A DNA stretch of 49,922 bases from Nostoc sp. T09 (GCF_002154695.1 NZ_MTAV01000096.1:1-49922); one strand, 5' to 3'; shown: positions 7,609-16,456, numbered from the stretch's first letter. Numbers and translations are program-made. The notes: generated by a model from the letters alone, not told the origin.

Positions 7609-8178
7609 ATGCATAAAGAGCAGTTTCAATTCTTGCTGCATTTTTTCAAGGCTTTGGCAGACGAGAGTCGATTGAAAATTGTAGGTATTTTAGCTAATCA
7701 GGATTGCAGCGTTGAGGAATTGGCGGTGCTACTACAACTTAAAGAGCCGACTGTATCACATCATCTAATGAAACTCAAAGAATTAGAATTGGTGAGTATG
7801 CACCCTGAAGGTAACACCCACTTCTATCGATTAGAAAGTGAGATATTGCAAAACTTAAGTAAGAAAGTTTTCACAACCGAGAAAATAGCATCTTTAGTTG
7901 AGAGCTTTGATAGTGATGTGTGGGCTAACAGAGTATTGCAAAACTATACAGAAGGTGAGGAACCTGCCCAAAGCCTCAAGGAAATTCCTGCTAGCCGCAA
8001 AAAGCGCCTAGTGATTCTTCAGTGGCTGGTAAGCAAATTTGAGCAGGAGGTTCAGTACCCTGAAAGTATAGTGAATGAAGTTATCAAGCGTTATCATTCT
8101 GATTGCGCTACTCTGCGGCGCGAGTTGATTGCTTCTCAATTAATGCAGCGAGAAAATGGCGTTTATTGGAGGAAATGA
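7609..8178 (+). CDS. ArsR-family regulator with C-terminal DUF2087 domain (paralogue 2)
   Basis: Tandem copy of the preceding gene, with roughly three quarters of residues identical by eye. It has the same order of ArsR winged helix (FFKALADESRLKIVGILA, EPTVSHHLMKLKEL) and DUF2087 domain (ASRKKRLVILQWL to ENGVYWRK). I chose the ATG at 7609 (MHKEQFQ) because it aligns with MRKEQFQ of paralogue 1; an in-frame GTG lies two codons upstream inside the palindrome. The linker between the domains is shorter than in paralogue 1, and the C-terminal tail is absent. It is followed at once by a HIT-family gene, probably in the same transcript. Confidence 0.88.
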   Translation: MHKEQFQFLLHFFKALADESRLKIVGILANQDCSVEELAVLLQLKEPTVSHHLMKLKELELVSMHPEGNTHFYRLESEILQNLSKKVFTTEKIASLVESFDSDVWANRVLQNYTEGEEPAQSLKEIPASRKKRLVILQWLVSKFEQEVQYPESIVNEVIKRYHSDCATLRRELIASQLMQRENGVYWRK

Positions 8179-8182
8179 GAGC

Positions 8183-8647
8183 GTGTTAGTAAGTGGGTGT
8201 CTTGCTTGTAATGTCCTAGCTGGAAAAGTTAAAGCTCCTGGGGGAACGATTTACGAAGACGATTATTGGATTGTCGAACATTCTTTAGTTCCTGTTCTGT
8301 TGTCGGGATATTTAATTATCAAACTTAAAAGACATTGCGAAAATTTAGCAGATTTGACACCACAAGAAGCTATTGCTTTAGGCCCCATTATCCGAAAAAC
8401 CTGTTTGGCATTATCGCGGGTAATGAAACCAGCCAAGATTCATGTTTGTTCTTGGGGTGAACAAGTTCAGCACATCCACTTTCACGTTATTCCCCGCGCC
8501 TGGGATATGCCAGTAGGTAATCTTCAATTGTTAATTTACTTGCGTTTCAAAAAGTTAGCCAATCAACTAAGTTTTGGCAAGTGGATAAGCGCTGAAGCAG
8601 CCGCAGCAGTAGCAGCAAAAGTGCGCCATGAAATCGAACATTTATGA
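8183..8647 (+). CDS. HIT-family hydrolase
   Basis: Histidine-triad protein of about 154 residues. HIT proteins hydrolyse nucleotide phosphoramidates, dinucleoside polyphosphates or AMP-lysine. The triad QHIHFHVIPRAW carries the H-x-H-x-H active site. The start CLACNVLAGK followed by IYEDDYWIVEHS is the usual HIT N-terminus. I prefer the GTG at 8183 because GGAGG at 8168-8172 is 10 bases upstream and it places the gene just after the ArsR stop (8178). An ATG at 8156 would overlap the ArsR gene by 23 bases. Co-transcription with the two ArsR-DUF2087 genes is likely, so this may be their target. Confidence 0.88.
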   Translation: MLVSGCLACNVLAGKVKAPGGTIYEDDYWIVEHSLVPVLLSGYLIIKLKRHCENLADLTPQEAIALGPIIRKTCLALSRVMKPAKIHVCSWGEQVQHIHFHVIPRAWDMPVGNLQLLIYLRFKKLANQLSFGKWISAEAAAAVAAKVRHEIEHL

Positions 8648-8705
8648 TTGAGTGGGAATTATAGTTAACAACTGTAATATCCCATCTCCAATGCCGCCTT
8701 ATCTG

Positions 8706-9488
8706 TTATTTTCCTAGATAGGCTTCCAAAACTTTTGGATTAGTTTGAATTTCTGCGGGTGTACCCTCAGCTAGATTTTTTCCTTCAGCCAGCACCCAAA
8801 CACGATCGCACAAGGACATGATCACATCCATATTGTGTTCGATAATCAGAAACGTCATGCCATCTTGGCGGTTCCAGTTGAGAATGCGATCGCAAATATC
8901 ATCAATCAATCTGGGATTCACCCCAGCGGCTGGTTCATCTAACAAAATTAACTTGGGATTAGTCATCAGCGCCCGTCCCATTTCTAGTAGCTTGCGTTGT
9001 CCTCCAGACAAACCACCAGCATAGTCATGGGCTTTTTTTGCCAATCCCACTGACTCTAACAAGAACATCGCTTGTTCTTTTAATTGCTTTTCTTCCTTCG
9101 CCACAACCTGCGGTTGTAACTGCACCTGCCAAAAATTCTCACCAGTTTGTTTTTGCGCCGCCAGTAGCATATTTTCTAACACCGACAACCGTGAGAGAGT
9201 CCGGGCTACCTGAAAGGTACGAATTATTCCTTGTTGGGCGATCTGGTATGGTTGCAGGTGATGAATTGGTTCGCCATCAAAAACTACTCGCCCTTTATCT
9301 GGACGGATGAAATTAGACAGTAAGTTAAAAAAGGTAGTTTTGCCAGCACCATTAGGACCAATTAATCCTGTGATGCTGCCTTTAGCTACTTCTATATTGG
9401 CGTCATTGACTGCTTTGATACCACCAAAGCTTTTAGAAAGTCCAGTGGCCGCCAGCAGGGGAAGTTGGGGTGACTGGTTATTTACCAA
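8706..9488 (-). CDS. livG: Branched-chain amino-acid-type ABC transporter ATPase (LivG/NatA-like)
   Basis: Cytoplasmic ATPase subunit that powers uptake of neutral or branched amino acids with LivM. The 260 residues contain Walker A GPNGAGKT (about 44-51), the Q-loop region, the ABC signature LSGGQRKLLEMGRAL, Walker B LILLDEP and the switch histidine in LIIEHNMDVIMSL. The long insert after Walker A and the C-terminal EIQTNPKVLEAYLG are typical of LivG. Its start overlaps the end of livM by 11 bases, so translation is coupled. Genes for the second permease, second ATPase and binding protein are not in the window. In Anabaena the corresponding proteins are called Nat. Confidence 0.92.
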   Translation of the reverse strand: MVNNQSPQLPLLAATGLSKSFGGIKAVNDANIEVAKGSITGLIGPNGAGKTTFFNLLSNFIRPDKGRVVFDGEPIHHLQPYQIAQQGIIRTFQVARTLSRLSVLENMLLAAQKQTGENFWQVQLQPQVVAKEEKQLKEQAMFLLESVGLAKKAHDYAGGLSGGQRKLLEMGRALMTNPKLILLDEPAAGVNPRLIDDICDRILNWNRQDGMTFLIIEHNMDVIMSLCDRVWVLAEGKNLAEGTPAEIQTNPKVLEAYLGK

Positions 9489-10611
9489 GGGTAAGTTCCT
9501 CCTTTTTCCCTAAGATACCTTGTGGACGCCAAATCATCAGTACCATCAAAATTAAACCGATAACCATGATGCGAAATGCACCCAGACGTGCTTCGTCAAG
9601 GGGAATGATTTTAGGTAAGACTTCGCGAGTAATAGCATCATAAGCAAAGTAAACCACCGCACCCAAAATTGTGCCGATATTATTACCAGAACCGCCTAAA
9701 ATCACCATGATCCAAGCGTCAAAAGTTAGCTGTGGTTGGAAATTATCTGGGTAAACAGCACTGAGTTGCCAAGCGAAGAAACCACCAGCAATGCCGGCGA
9801 TCGCACCGCCTAACATCAGCGATTGTAATTTATACCAAAAAACATTTTTCCCTAGGGCTTTGGGAATTTCCTCATCTTCGCGGATAGCTTTGAGGACTCG
9901 ACCCCAAGGCGATCGCACCAACATTTCCAAGCGCCAGAATACAAATGCTAATACCAACAGCGATACCAGCATTAAACCCGCTTTAGGAATGTAGTTATAC
10001 AGGGTGATGATCCCAGATATATAAATAATTACTGCCAACAACCCCAAGATTATCCCCACTCCCAAACGGGATGCAAATTCTTGTTTGCTAGTTTTTCTTG
10101 TCAATGTTTCGGTAACACCAGAGACTCTGGTAGTGCGAATCCACCGCCACAATGAAAAGACAGTTACAGCCAAAAGCAGCGTCAGCAGTGTTATCATCAG
10201 TAATCTAAAAAATAAATTGGGTGTTGTTGATAGAGGTATAGGGTAACTTTGGATACCAAACGCTCCAGATATCCAAGTGTCACCCACGGGTAAATCCTGG
10301 TTATTCACCACCAAACGAATTAGTTCTCCCACGCCGATGGTGACAATTCCCAGATAATCTTCTCGCAAGCGCAGAGTAGCGAAACCAATTACCAAGCCCA
10401 ACAAGGCGGCGACAATTGCCCCGACAACTGCGGACAATAGTATAGGAACACCCTTTAAGCTCAACAATACCGTTGTATATGCTCCCAAGGTCATAAAAGC
10501 AATATGACCAAAATTAATTAACCCTGTAAAACCCCACTGCAAGTTCAGTCCCAAACCGAACAGCGCAAAAGTGGCTGTAGAAATTGCTAAAAAGATTAAA
10601 TATTCAAACAT
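9478..10611 (-). CDS. livM: Branched-chain amino-acid-type ABC transporter permease (LivM-like)
   Basis: Inner-membrane permease of 377 residues with eight or more hydrophobic helices. The segment GLNLQWGFTGLINFGHIAFMTLGAY is the family hallmark near the N-terminus. The coupling region is RSPWGRVLKAIREDEEIPKALGKN, contacting the ATPase. The stretch FFAWQLSAVYPDNFQPQLTF and GGSGNNIGTILGAVV follow. It is somewhat longer than enteric-type LivM cores, with an extra loop around residues 155-190 (RTTRVSGVTETLTRKTSKQEFASR region). It forms an operon with livG. Upstream lies a heptamer repeat tract and a divergent toxin-antitoxin pair. Confidence 0.92.
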   Translation of the reverse strand: MFEYLIFLAISTATFALFGLGLNLQWGFTGLINFGHIAFMTLGAYTTVLLSLKGVPILLSAVVGAIVAALLGLVIGFATLRLREDYLGIVTIGVGELIRLVVNNQDLPVGDTWISGAFGIQSYPIPLSTTPNLFFRLLMITLLTLLLAVTVFSLWRWIRTTRVSGVTETLTRKTSKQEFASRLGVGIILGLLAVIIYISGIITLYNYIPKAGLMLVSLLVLAFVFWRLEMLVRSPWGRVLKAIREDEEIPKALGKNVFWYKLQSLMLGGAIAGIAGGFFAWQLSAVYPDNFQPQLTFDAWIMVILGGSGNNIGTILGAVVYFAYDAITREVLPKIIPLDEARLGAFRIMVIGLILMVLMIWRPQGILGKKEELTLGK

Positions 10612-10627
10612 ACGAATTTATTTAATA

Positions 10628-10683
10628 GTCATTTGTCATTGGGCATTGGGCATTGGGCAAGAGTCAATAATCAATGGTCATTT
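10628..10683. repeat. STRR-like tract, eight 7-base units
   Basis: Consecutive heptamers GTCATTT, GTCATTG, GGCATTG, GGCATTG, GGCAAGA, GTCAATA, ATCAATG, GTCATTT. It lies between livM and the divergent toxin-antitoxin pair. The period and consensus match the tract at 49601-49642. Confidence 0.82.
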
Positions 10684-10794
10684 GTCTCCCCTGCCCCTCT
10701 GCCCCCAGATTGTAGAGGATCGTGCCGACTTGCGGTTAACCATTGCCAATTTTGTGGGCATACTATGGTTGGGTTAGGGGTAATAACTAAATAT

Positions 10795-10992
10795 ATGAAT
10801 TTGCTGCGAACGAGAATCCATCACTTAATCGAGCAGTTAGAGGATGAAGATCTGCAAAGCACTTGGGACGTTGTCCACAACCTGCATTGTGACTTTTATA
10901 TGCTCAAAGCCATAGAACAAGTCAAGCGATCGCAGCAACCGTGGGACATCTTAACCCAAGAAGAAGCGATTCGACTGTTAATGTTTTTCTGA
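10795..10992 (+). CDS. Putative antitoxin of a RelE/ParE-type pair
   Basis: A 65-residue protein starting at ATG 10795 (MNLLRTRIHHLIEQL). The pattern 'TWDVVHNLHCDFYMLKAIEQ' followed by LTQEEAIRLLMFF is found in small cyanobacterial proteins encoded just before RelE/ParE-like toxins. It is largely helical and acidic-basic mixed, and has no recognisable ribbon-helix-helix or Xre motif. It ends 10 bases before the toxin start, the usual antitoxin-toxin order. The open frame extends upstream to 10633, but that part crosses low-complexity repeats and is unlikely to be translated. Confidence 0.7.
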   Translation: MNLLRTRIHHLIEQLEDEDLQSTWDVVHNLHCDFYMLKAIEQVKRSQQPWDILTQEEAIRLLMFF

Positions 10993-11002
10993 GTGACGCC
11001 TT

Positions 11003-11260
11003 GTGATTGTAGAAGTGCGCTATGCCAGATCTTTTTTATTAGATCTGAAGAATTTAGAACCATCTGCCTACGAGCAGGTGTATGAATTTGTCTTTGCCGA
11101 GTTCCCCCACCATTGGCAGATGCGTTCTGTCCCAGAACTACGGCAACTGGATAGTGAGGGTATATTTCATCGCTTTACGATAGATAATTATTTAATTGGA
11201 ATCGAAGTCAGGGGAGAAATTGTTAAATTTTTGCGTGTCATACCTATGCCGGATGTCTAA
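11003..11260 (+). CDS. RelE/ParE-family toxin
   Basis: An 85-residue protein with the RelE/ParE order of elements: an N-terminal strand and helix (VEVRYARSFLLDLKNLEPSAYEQVYEFVF), then PELRQLDSEGIFHRFTIDNYLIGIEVRGEIVKFLRVIPMPDV, the strand-rich core ending in the conserved 'vl.i..R.diY'-like position. Such toxins cleave mRNA on the ribosome or poison gyrase; which applies here cannot be read from the sequence. The start is GTG at 11003, close behind the antitoxin gene. Confidence 0.82.
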   Translation: MIVEVRYARSFLLDLKNLEPSAYEQVYEFVFAEFPHHWQMRSVPELRQLDSEGIFHRFTIDNYLIGIEVRGEIVKFLRVIPMPDV

Positions 11261-11365
11261 AGACATAAGTTAAGTCAACACTTAAAACTGTATAAGGCAA
11301 AGCAGGGATCGCTATAACCTTACATTAAACTGGTTTTTGAAAAACACTTTACTTGAGATTTCCCT

Positions 11366-12952
11366 ATGGATGCTAGGGCACTTTGGCAACGATACCAGAA
11401 TTGGTTATATTTCCACGAGGGATTAGGACTGTACTTAGATGTGAGCCGGATGCGGTTTGATGATACCTTTGTGGAATCGTTGCGGCCGAAGTTTGATAAG
11501 GCGTTTACGGATATGGCAGCACTGGAGAAGGGTGCGATCGCCAATCCGGACGAAAATCGCATGGTTGGACATTACTGGCTGCGAAATCCTGATTTAGCAC
11601 CTACTCCAGAACTTACGCAAGAAATTGTCCAAACCCTAGAACAAATTGAAGCCTTTGCAGAAAAAATTCAAACAGGTGCTATTCATCCTCCCAGAGCTCA
11701 ACGCTTCACTGATATTATCTCCATTGGCATCGGTGGTTCTGCCCTCGGCCCTGAATTTGTCGCTGAAGCCCTCTCCCCTGATTTTCCACCTCTGAAAATT
11801 CACTTTATCGACAATAGCGATCCGGCGGGGATCGATCGCATTCTCACTCACTTGCGAAATAGCCTCGCCAGCACTTTAGTCTTGGTAATTTCTAAATCTG
11901 GAGGAACACCTGAACCACGCAACGGCATGATTGAAGTCAAAAAAGCCTATGCTGGGCAAAATTTGGAATTTGCTCAATATGCCGTAGCTATTACCAGCGT
12001 GGATAGCAACTTAGATAAAGTAGCTAAAGCTGAAGGCTGGCTGGCTAGGTTTCCCATGTATGACTGGGTAGGAGGACGCACCTCAGAAATGTCTACTGTT
12101 GGGCTAGTACCAGCTGCATTGCAAGGCATTGATATTCGCGCCATGCTAGAGGGTGCCAAAGAAATGGATGACGCTACCCGACAAGCTGACATCAAAAATA
12201 ACCCAGCAGCCCTACTTGCCTTATCTTGGTACTTTTCTGGCAATGGCAAAGGTGAAAAAGACATGGTTGTGCTTCCTTACAAGGACAGCTTGCTTTTGTT
12301 CAGTCGCTATTTGCAACAGCTGGTAATGGAATCCTTGGGTAAGGAAAAAGACTTAGATGGTAACACCGTCTATCAAGGGATTGCCGTTTACGGCAACAAA
12401 GGCTCAACGGATCAACATGCTTATGTTCAGCAGTTGCGCGAAGGTGTACCAAATTTCTTTGTTACCTTCATCGAAGTTTTAGAAGATCGTAAAAGTCCAT
12501 CTCCAGAAATCGATCCTGGTGTCACCTCAGGCGATTATCTTTCTGGTTTTCTGCAAGGAACTCGACAAGCGCTTTACGAAAATCAGCGCGATTCAATTAC
12601 AGTCACTATTCCCCAAGTTAATGCTCGTACTGTCGGAGCGTTAATTGCTTTGTATGAGCGTGCTGTTGGTTTGTATGCTAGCTTGGTCAACATCAACGCT
12701 TACCATCAACCAGGGGTAGAAGCTGGTAAAAAAGCCGCCGCGACTATTCTTGACTTACAAAAACGCGTTTTAGAAGTGCTGCAAAACGAAAAATCTGCCT
12801 TTTCTTTAGAAGAAATTGCCGAGAAAGCAGGTGCAGCCGAACAAACTGAGGCAATTTACAAAATTCTGCGTCACTTGCACGCCAATCAACGAGGTGTGGT
12901 GTTGCATGGAAATCTTGGACAACCCAGTAGTTTAAAAGTTTCTGCCGACTGA
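11366..12952 (+). CDS. pgi: Glucose-6-phosphate isomerase
   Basis: Interconverts glucose-6-phosphate and fructose-6-phosphate, linking the Calvin cycle, glycogen turnover and the oxidative pentose phosphate route. The 528 residues are typical of the cyanobacterial form. Visible motifs are the sugar-phosphate-binding SIS segment [51 protein letters not shown], and the catalytic-histidine region [14 protein letters not shown]. It stands alone on its strand with a strong terminator 40 bases downstream. Confidence 0.96.
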   Translation: MDARALWQRYQNWLYFHEGLGLYLDVSRMRFDDTFVESLRPKFDKAFTDMAALEKGAIANPDENRMVGHYWLRNPDLAPTPELTQEIVQTLEQIEAFAEKIQTGAIHPPRAQRFTDIISIGIGGSALGPEFVAEALSPDFPPLKIHFIDNSDPAGIDRILTHLRNSLASTLVLVISKSGGTPEPRNGMIEVKKAYAGQNLEFAQYAVAITSVDSNLDKVAKAEGWLARFPMYDWVGGRTSEMSTVGLVPAALQGIDIRAMLEGAKEMDDATRQADIKNNPAALLALSWYFSGNGKGEKDMVVLPYKDSLLLFSRYLQQLVMESLGKEKDLDGNTVYQGIAVYGNKGSTDQHAYVQQLREGVPNFFVTFIEVLEDRKSPSPEIDPGVTSGDYLSGFLQGTRQALYENQRDSITVTIPQVNARTVGALIALYERAVGLYASLVNINAYHQPGVEAGKKAAATILDLQKRVLEVLQNEKSAFSLEEIAEKAGAAEQTEAIYKILRHLHANQRGVVLHGNLGQPSSLKVSAD

Positions 12953-12990
12953 CGGACACATCTAGAACATCAATCTGACTCCCTGCCGCT

Positions 12991-13015
12991 ATTGTTGCCA
13001 ATGCAACAATTTTTT
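12991..13015 (+). terminator. Rho-independent terminator of pgi
   Basis: ATTGTTGC (12991-12998), loop CAAT, GCAACAAT (13003-13010), directly followed by a run of T. Perfect 8-bp stem. Confidence 0.85.
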
Positions 13016-13018
13016 ATG

Positions 13019-13074
13019 GTTAAGCATCCTAAGAGTTGAAGCTCAAACTTCTATTTTTCGGATGCTTAACTCTT
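13019..13074. repeat. Inverted repeat with two alternative pairings
   Basis: GTTAAGCATCC (13019-13029) pairs perfectly with GGATGCTTAAC (13060-13070). AAGAGTT (13031-13037) can pair with AACTCTT (13068-13074), which overlaps the second arm, so the two pairings exclude each other. It lies just behind the pgi terminator. Confidence 0.55.
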
Positions 13075-13116
13075 GTACAGCAGTTTCCATATTTTTAGAC
13101 ACACTCTTGGATTCTC

Positions 13117-13140
13117 CTCTGCGACTCTGCGGCTCTGCGT
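13117..13140. repeat. Three tandem 8-base units
   Basis: CTCTGCGA, CTCTGCGG, CTCTGCGT in direct succession. Low-copy tandem repeat in the pgi/hydrolase spacer. Confidence 0.7.
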
Positions 13141-13173
13141 GATAAAAAAGTTGAATCCCAGCAACGGAATTGA

Positions 13174-13989
13174 CTATACATTGAAACTCTTAATTATTTG
13201 AGACAAATGCTCGATAAAATCTTCATCAGCCCAGTAACCATCATGGCTTTGGGGATTCCACGATTGCCAAAGATTACCTGAATCAATTTCTATATCCTTT
13301 TCTACTACTAAATCATAAGAAGGAGATAAAGGTTTCAATGGCCATCCTAAAACATCATCTTTGTCGTAATAGTTAAACCATTTAAAATTAGCACTGGGCT
13401 TAGAGATTGCTACAATCTCTGCAAATCCAGCTACAAATAAGGGAATATTGCAGCCAGTAGTAAATAGATATCGGAGAGATTTCAACTTCAAAAAATCTTC
13501 TTGTTCTGGTTGAAATTGTGGATAATCAGAGCTACCTAACTGCCAAATACCTTTATTTCTCTGAATATCCCAAAGATAGTTAGAGATAACTTGGCAACCT
13601 AAAGAATGAGCTAAAATGATGATAGGCACATCATTATTAGAAAATTGTTCTTTGGCAATTTTTAAAGAATAAATAATAGATTTTTGAATTTTTTTGTAAA
13701 CACTGCCATCATCTGTTGCACGATGCTCTATTGCAGATGCATCGCTAAATCCAAACAGCATAAATTTTCGCAAATCTTGCCAAGATAGAGGTGCGCTTTG
13801 CCGCATTTTTTCCCAGACACTATATTGGTAATCTTGCAGATCGGACTGATAGTGAATTGGCTCAAAGTGAACTTTAGCCCAAATATCTTTACCTAAAGGT
13901 TTTTCTAGAGACTGTTTGAGAATTTGATAATAGTTTTTATCAGTTTCTCCCATACCATGTATAGTGAGAAATGCTAATTTTTTAGCCAT
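13174..13989 (-). CDS. Alpha/beta-hydrolase fold protein, substrate unknown
   Basis: A 271-residue probable serine hydrolase. The nucleophile elbow is IIILAHSLGCQV with S129, and an oxyanion-hole motif HGMG is at residues 11-14. A likely acid is D211 or D212 (YDKDDVLGWP) and the likely histidine is H249 (PQSHDGYW), so the Ser-Asp-His order is right. There is no signal peptide. The lid region (residues 50-100) is rich in aromatic and basic residues. The gene is at the left edge of the accessory block. It could be a lipase or esterase; no substrate can be inferred. Confidence 0.8.
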   Translation of the reverse strand: MAKKLAFLTIHGMGETDKNYYQILKQSLEKPLGKDIWAKVHFEPIHYQSDLQDYQYSVWEKMRQSAPLSWQDLRKFMLFGFSDASAIEHRATDDGSVYKKIQKSIIYSLKIAKEQFSNNDVPIIILAHSLGCQVISNYLWDIQRNKGIWQLGSSDYPQFQPEQEDFLKLKSLRYLFTTGCNIPLFVAGFAEIVAISKPSANFKWFNYYDKDDVLGWPLKPLSPSYDLVVEKDIEIDSGNLWQSWNPQSHDGYWADEDFIEHLSQIIKSFNV

Positions 13990-14096
13990 AAATGAATTAC
14001 TGAAGCGTGTGAGTCTGGTTAGTTTATCAGGAGTTTATGCGATAGAGGATGGGGGGTATTGGGTCCATCGCATTTATGTTTTTGTTAAATTAATTT

Positions 14097-14165
14097 AAGC
14101 TTGAGCGATGTCTACGATGGTCACTGAGCTTGCCGAAGTGCGGGCTACGCCTACGCACCCATTGG
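14097..14165. repeat. Dispersed-repeat-like spacer sequence
   Basis: Contains GGTCACTGAGCTTGCCGAAG and a GTGCG...CGCAC inverted pair around GGCTACGCCTA. This GC-rich style is typical of small dispersed repeats in Nostoc-type genomes and contrasts with the AT-rich flanks. Confidence 0.45.
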
Positions 14166-14269
14166 CATGAAAAATTGTGTTCATATCTATATGTCTGGAA
14201 ATATCTTTAAGAATTTGATAGATGTAAAATGAATTCAAAGCAGTAACCAGAATTGAGGTTAAAAGTGTG

Positions 14270-14584
14270 ATGCAATCAACACCAAAACAACCTGCACGTA
14301 GAGGACGAATTTTTCCAGAAAGAACTTTATCACCAGAGGAATTGGCTAGGTGTAAAGCTGAAGATGAAGCATTTGATCGGCGTTGTTGGGCAATTTTTGA
14401 GCGTGTACGTCCCGATTTAATTGAAGAACACTATGGCTGGTATGTTGGTGTGGAGCCTGATAGTGGTGATTACTTCATTGATGCAGATAGAATGCAAGCT
14501 CACAAAAAAGTTCTAGAAAAGTACCCAAATAAGAGACATTTTGTATATTGTCTGAATGAGACGGGAACTACTGGCAGAATATGA
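14270..14584 (+). CDS. Hypothetical protein, first gene of a two-gene unit
   Basis: A 104-residue soluble protein. The N-terminus is basic (QSTPKQPARRGRIFPERTLSPEELA), followed by an alpha/beta part 'DEAFDRRCWAIFERVRPDLI' and YGWYVGVEPDSGDYFIDAD. Proteins of this type are widespread in cyanobacteria beside small aspartyl-protease-like genes, but I know no function. The ATG at 14270 is preceded by GAGG 11 bases upstream; a GTG one codon earlier is possible. Its last codons overlap the next start (ATGA at 14581), so the two are translationally coupled. Confidence 0.75.
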   Translation: MQSTPKQPARRGRIFPERTLSPEELARCKAEDEAFDRRCWAIFERVRPDLIEEHYGWYVGVEPDSGDYFIDADRMQAHKKVLEKYPNKRHFVYCLNETGTTGRI

Positions 14585-14943
14585 TTCAGGGTATTTTTGG
14601 TAGTGAGGGGCAGCTATTTTTTGAAATAGATTTGATTACTAATGATGGGCTAAATCTGCCTGTAGATGCTATGTTAGATACTGGTTTTACAGGCTTTTTA
14701 GCTATTAATAGACAAGATGTAAATGATCTTGATTGGGTTTACAGCGGTGAGGAACTTTTGCGAACTGCGCAGGGAGAAACAAGATTTTTGATTTATTCGG
14801 GTACGCTACTCTTGGATGAACAAGAGTATGAAATTCCTGTTTATGCAGGGAATGAAATTACAGAGGTATTGTTAGGTTCAGAGTGGCTGAAGATTTTGCC
14901 GTTAGTGGTGAATTATCAGGTTGGGATATTGACGCTGGGATAA
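14581..14943 (+). CDS. Single-domain retropepsin-like (clan AA) aspartic protease
   Basis: A 120-residue protein with one pepsin-type half. The motif DAMLDTGFTGFLAI places the catalytic Asp at D33, and the C-terminal VLLGSEWLKILPLVVNY is the second conserved segment (the 'hydrophobic-hydrophobic-G' psi loop). One half-site implies activity as a homodimer. Such genes are common in cyanobacteria and usually follow a small partner, as here. No membrane segment or signal is visible. The target is unknown; the coupled upstream protein is the obvious candidate. Confidence 0.82.
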   Translation: MIQGIFGSEGQLFFEIDLITNDGLNLPVDAMLDTGFTGFLAINRQDVNDLDWVYSGEELLRTAQGETRFLIYSGTLLLDEQEYEIPVYAGNEITEVLLGSEWLKILPLVVNYQVGILTLG

Positions 14944-14968
14944 AACAGATCGCACTTTTGAAACGAAC

Positions 14969-14994
14969 CACGAAGGGCACGAAGGGCGCGAAGG
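14969..14994. repeat. 9-base tandem repeat
   Basis: CACGAAGGG repeated (then CGCGAAGG) in the short spacer between two convergent genes. Confidence 0.65.
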
Positions 14995-15002
14995 TAAGAT
15001 AA

Positions 15003-16454
15003 CTAAAGGGGTAAGTCGCGTAGATAGTAAAAGCGATCGCTTTTCCAATCACTTCCTTTTTCTCGCCCTAGATAGCCTGTTAATGGTGAGGAAAGTTCAA
15101 TCAAAATTTCGTGCATTTCTTGTTTTTGTAGTTTCTGTGGTGTATTTGAGCCAAAATACGCACCATGTAAAGTATCCACACCAGCAGAGTCTACACCTGA
15201 GTTTTGCAGATAATTTTTGACAAGCTGGATGATGTGCGATCGCAGACTAATTTCTTTGTAAACTTGGCCAATATATTTATCAACTTCGTCATCAGATTGA
15301 CCAGATTTAAGGTAGTTTTTTAGCTTAAATAAATCTATTGAATTTCGATAGATACTTTGTAACTTGACTAATTTCTCAAGTGTTTCTGGGTTAATAATAG
15401 CCATATCTTGTACTTTTGCTGCATCTTGAAGTTGAGTTGTCGGTTCACCAGGGCCAATAATTAATTTAGTTGCTTGCTTAAATAATTCTTGACTTTTCAG
15501 GCGTAGCGTTCCCAAATTTAGTAGTTGTACAGCAGTATCGTTAGGAATTTTTTTACCAGCTTTACATTCTCCAACTAGTGGATATGGTTGTGAACAGAAT
15601 AAATCTACGCCACCAGCACCACCTCTATGGAAATAATCAACGGTAAAGCCTAAAAACTCAAGGCTCTTGCGAACTATAATTTCAAAATCTGTCCCAGCTT
15701 GATAATTACTTTTTCCCTCATCTTCTTGCTGACTGCGATTACCCAATGCTGCAATTTTATTGATCCAATCTAAATTTGGATCGGGTTGCTTAATAAGTTT
15801 GTTACTACTCCAACCTAAAAATACTTTTATTTCGTCATCTAATTCTTTAGCAGCTGGGTTAGTAATACTAAAGGAGGCTAATGAACTCTGTAATTCTTCC
15901 ACTTCAGGGTGCAGTGGTGGTTCTAATTTTTCTAACTGGCGTTTGCGTTGGGCGAAGATGCGATCGCTTAATACTAATTTTGTATCAAGAATATTCAAAG
16001 AAGGACGTAAAGGCACAAATTGACGATTTTGAGGTTGCACCGAAATCTCAATCGGTTGTAGTAGAGAGACGTGCAGGTAAGCTAAAAAAATATGAGATCG
16101 TTGTCCAAGCTCATACTGTAATGTTTTTTTTGTCCAGACTGTTAACTTCGATAAAGCATCAAAGGAATCAGTGGTGAACATTTTGCATCCTTCACACTTA
16201 GCCCAAGCGCTAATCAAAATTTTTTTAGAGTCTACTTTTGCTAAAGCTGTTTGGGCAGTAGGCAAAAAACTTGGGTGGTAGTATTGCTCTAGGGATTCTA
16301 AATTAATCAATACATTAGTTGGACAGAGAGCAAATTGCCGCCCTGGATTAATAAATCTTCCAGTAATTGCGGCAATGATTCGTCCTTCAGTTAATGCTTC
16401 AATATCGCAAGCTGGTAGGCAAAATGCTGTGTCCAGCACAAGTTTTTCGCTCAT
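15003..16454 (-). CDS. PD-(D/E)XK nuclease-domain protein, third gene of a putative defence operon
   Basis: A 483-residue protein. The central domain looks like a restriction-endonuclease fold: GTDFEIIVRKSLEFLGF (E258), then GGAGGVDLFC (D284), then LVGECKAGKK (E296-x-K298). That is the Asp/Glu-x-Lys metal site of Mrr-type and archaeal Holliday-junction-type nucleases. The N-terminal 150 residues form a separate region with cysteines (FCLPAC, CEGC at 87-90) that I do not recognise. The C-terminal 130 residues are helical. Its ATG lies two bases after the stop of the ATPase gene, so coupling is near certain. It probably cuts DNA when recruited by the ATPase; this is inference. Confidence 0.8.
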   Translation of the reverse strand: MSEKLVLDTAFCLPACDIEALTEGRIIAAITGRFINPGRQFALCPTNVLINLESLEQYYHPSFLPTAQTALAKVDSKKILISAWAKCEGCKMFTTDSFDALSKLTVWTKKTLQYELGQRSHIFLAYLHVSLLQPIEISVQPQNRQFVPLRPSLNILDTKLVLSDRIFAQRKRQLEKLEPPLHPEVEELQSSLASFSITNPAAKELDDEIKVFLGWSSNKLIKQPDPNLDWINKIAALGNRSQQEDEGKSNYQAGTDFEIIVRKSLEFLGFTVDYFHRGGAGGVDLFCSQPYPLVGECKAGKKIPNDTAVQLLNLGTLRLKSQELFKQATKLIIGPGEPTTQLQDAAKVQDMAIINPETLEKLVKLQSIYRNSIDLFKLKNYLKSGQSDDEVDKYIGQVYKEISLRSHIIQLVKNYLQNSGVDSAGVDTLHGAYFGSNTPQKLQKQEMHEILIELSSPLTGYLGREKGSDWKSDRFYYLRDLPL

Positions 16455-16456
16455 GT

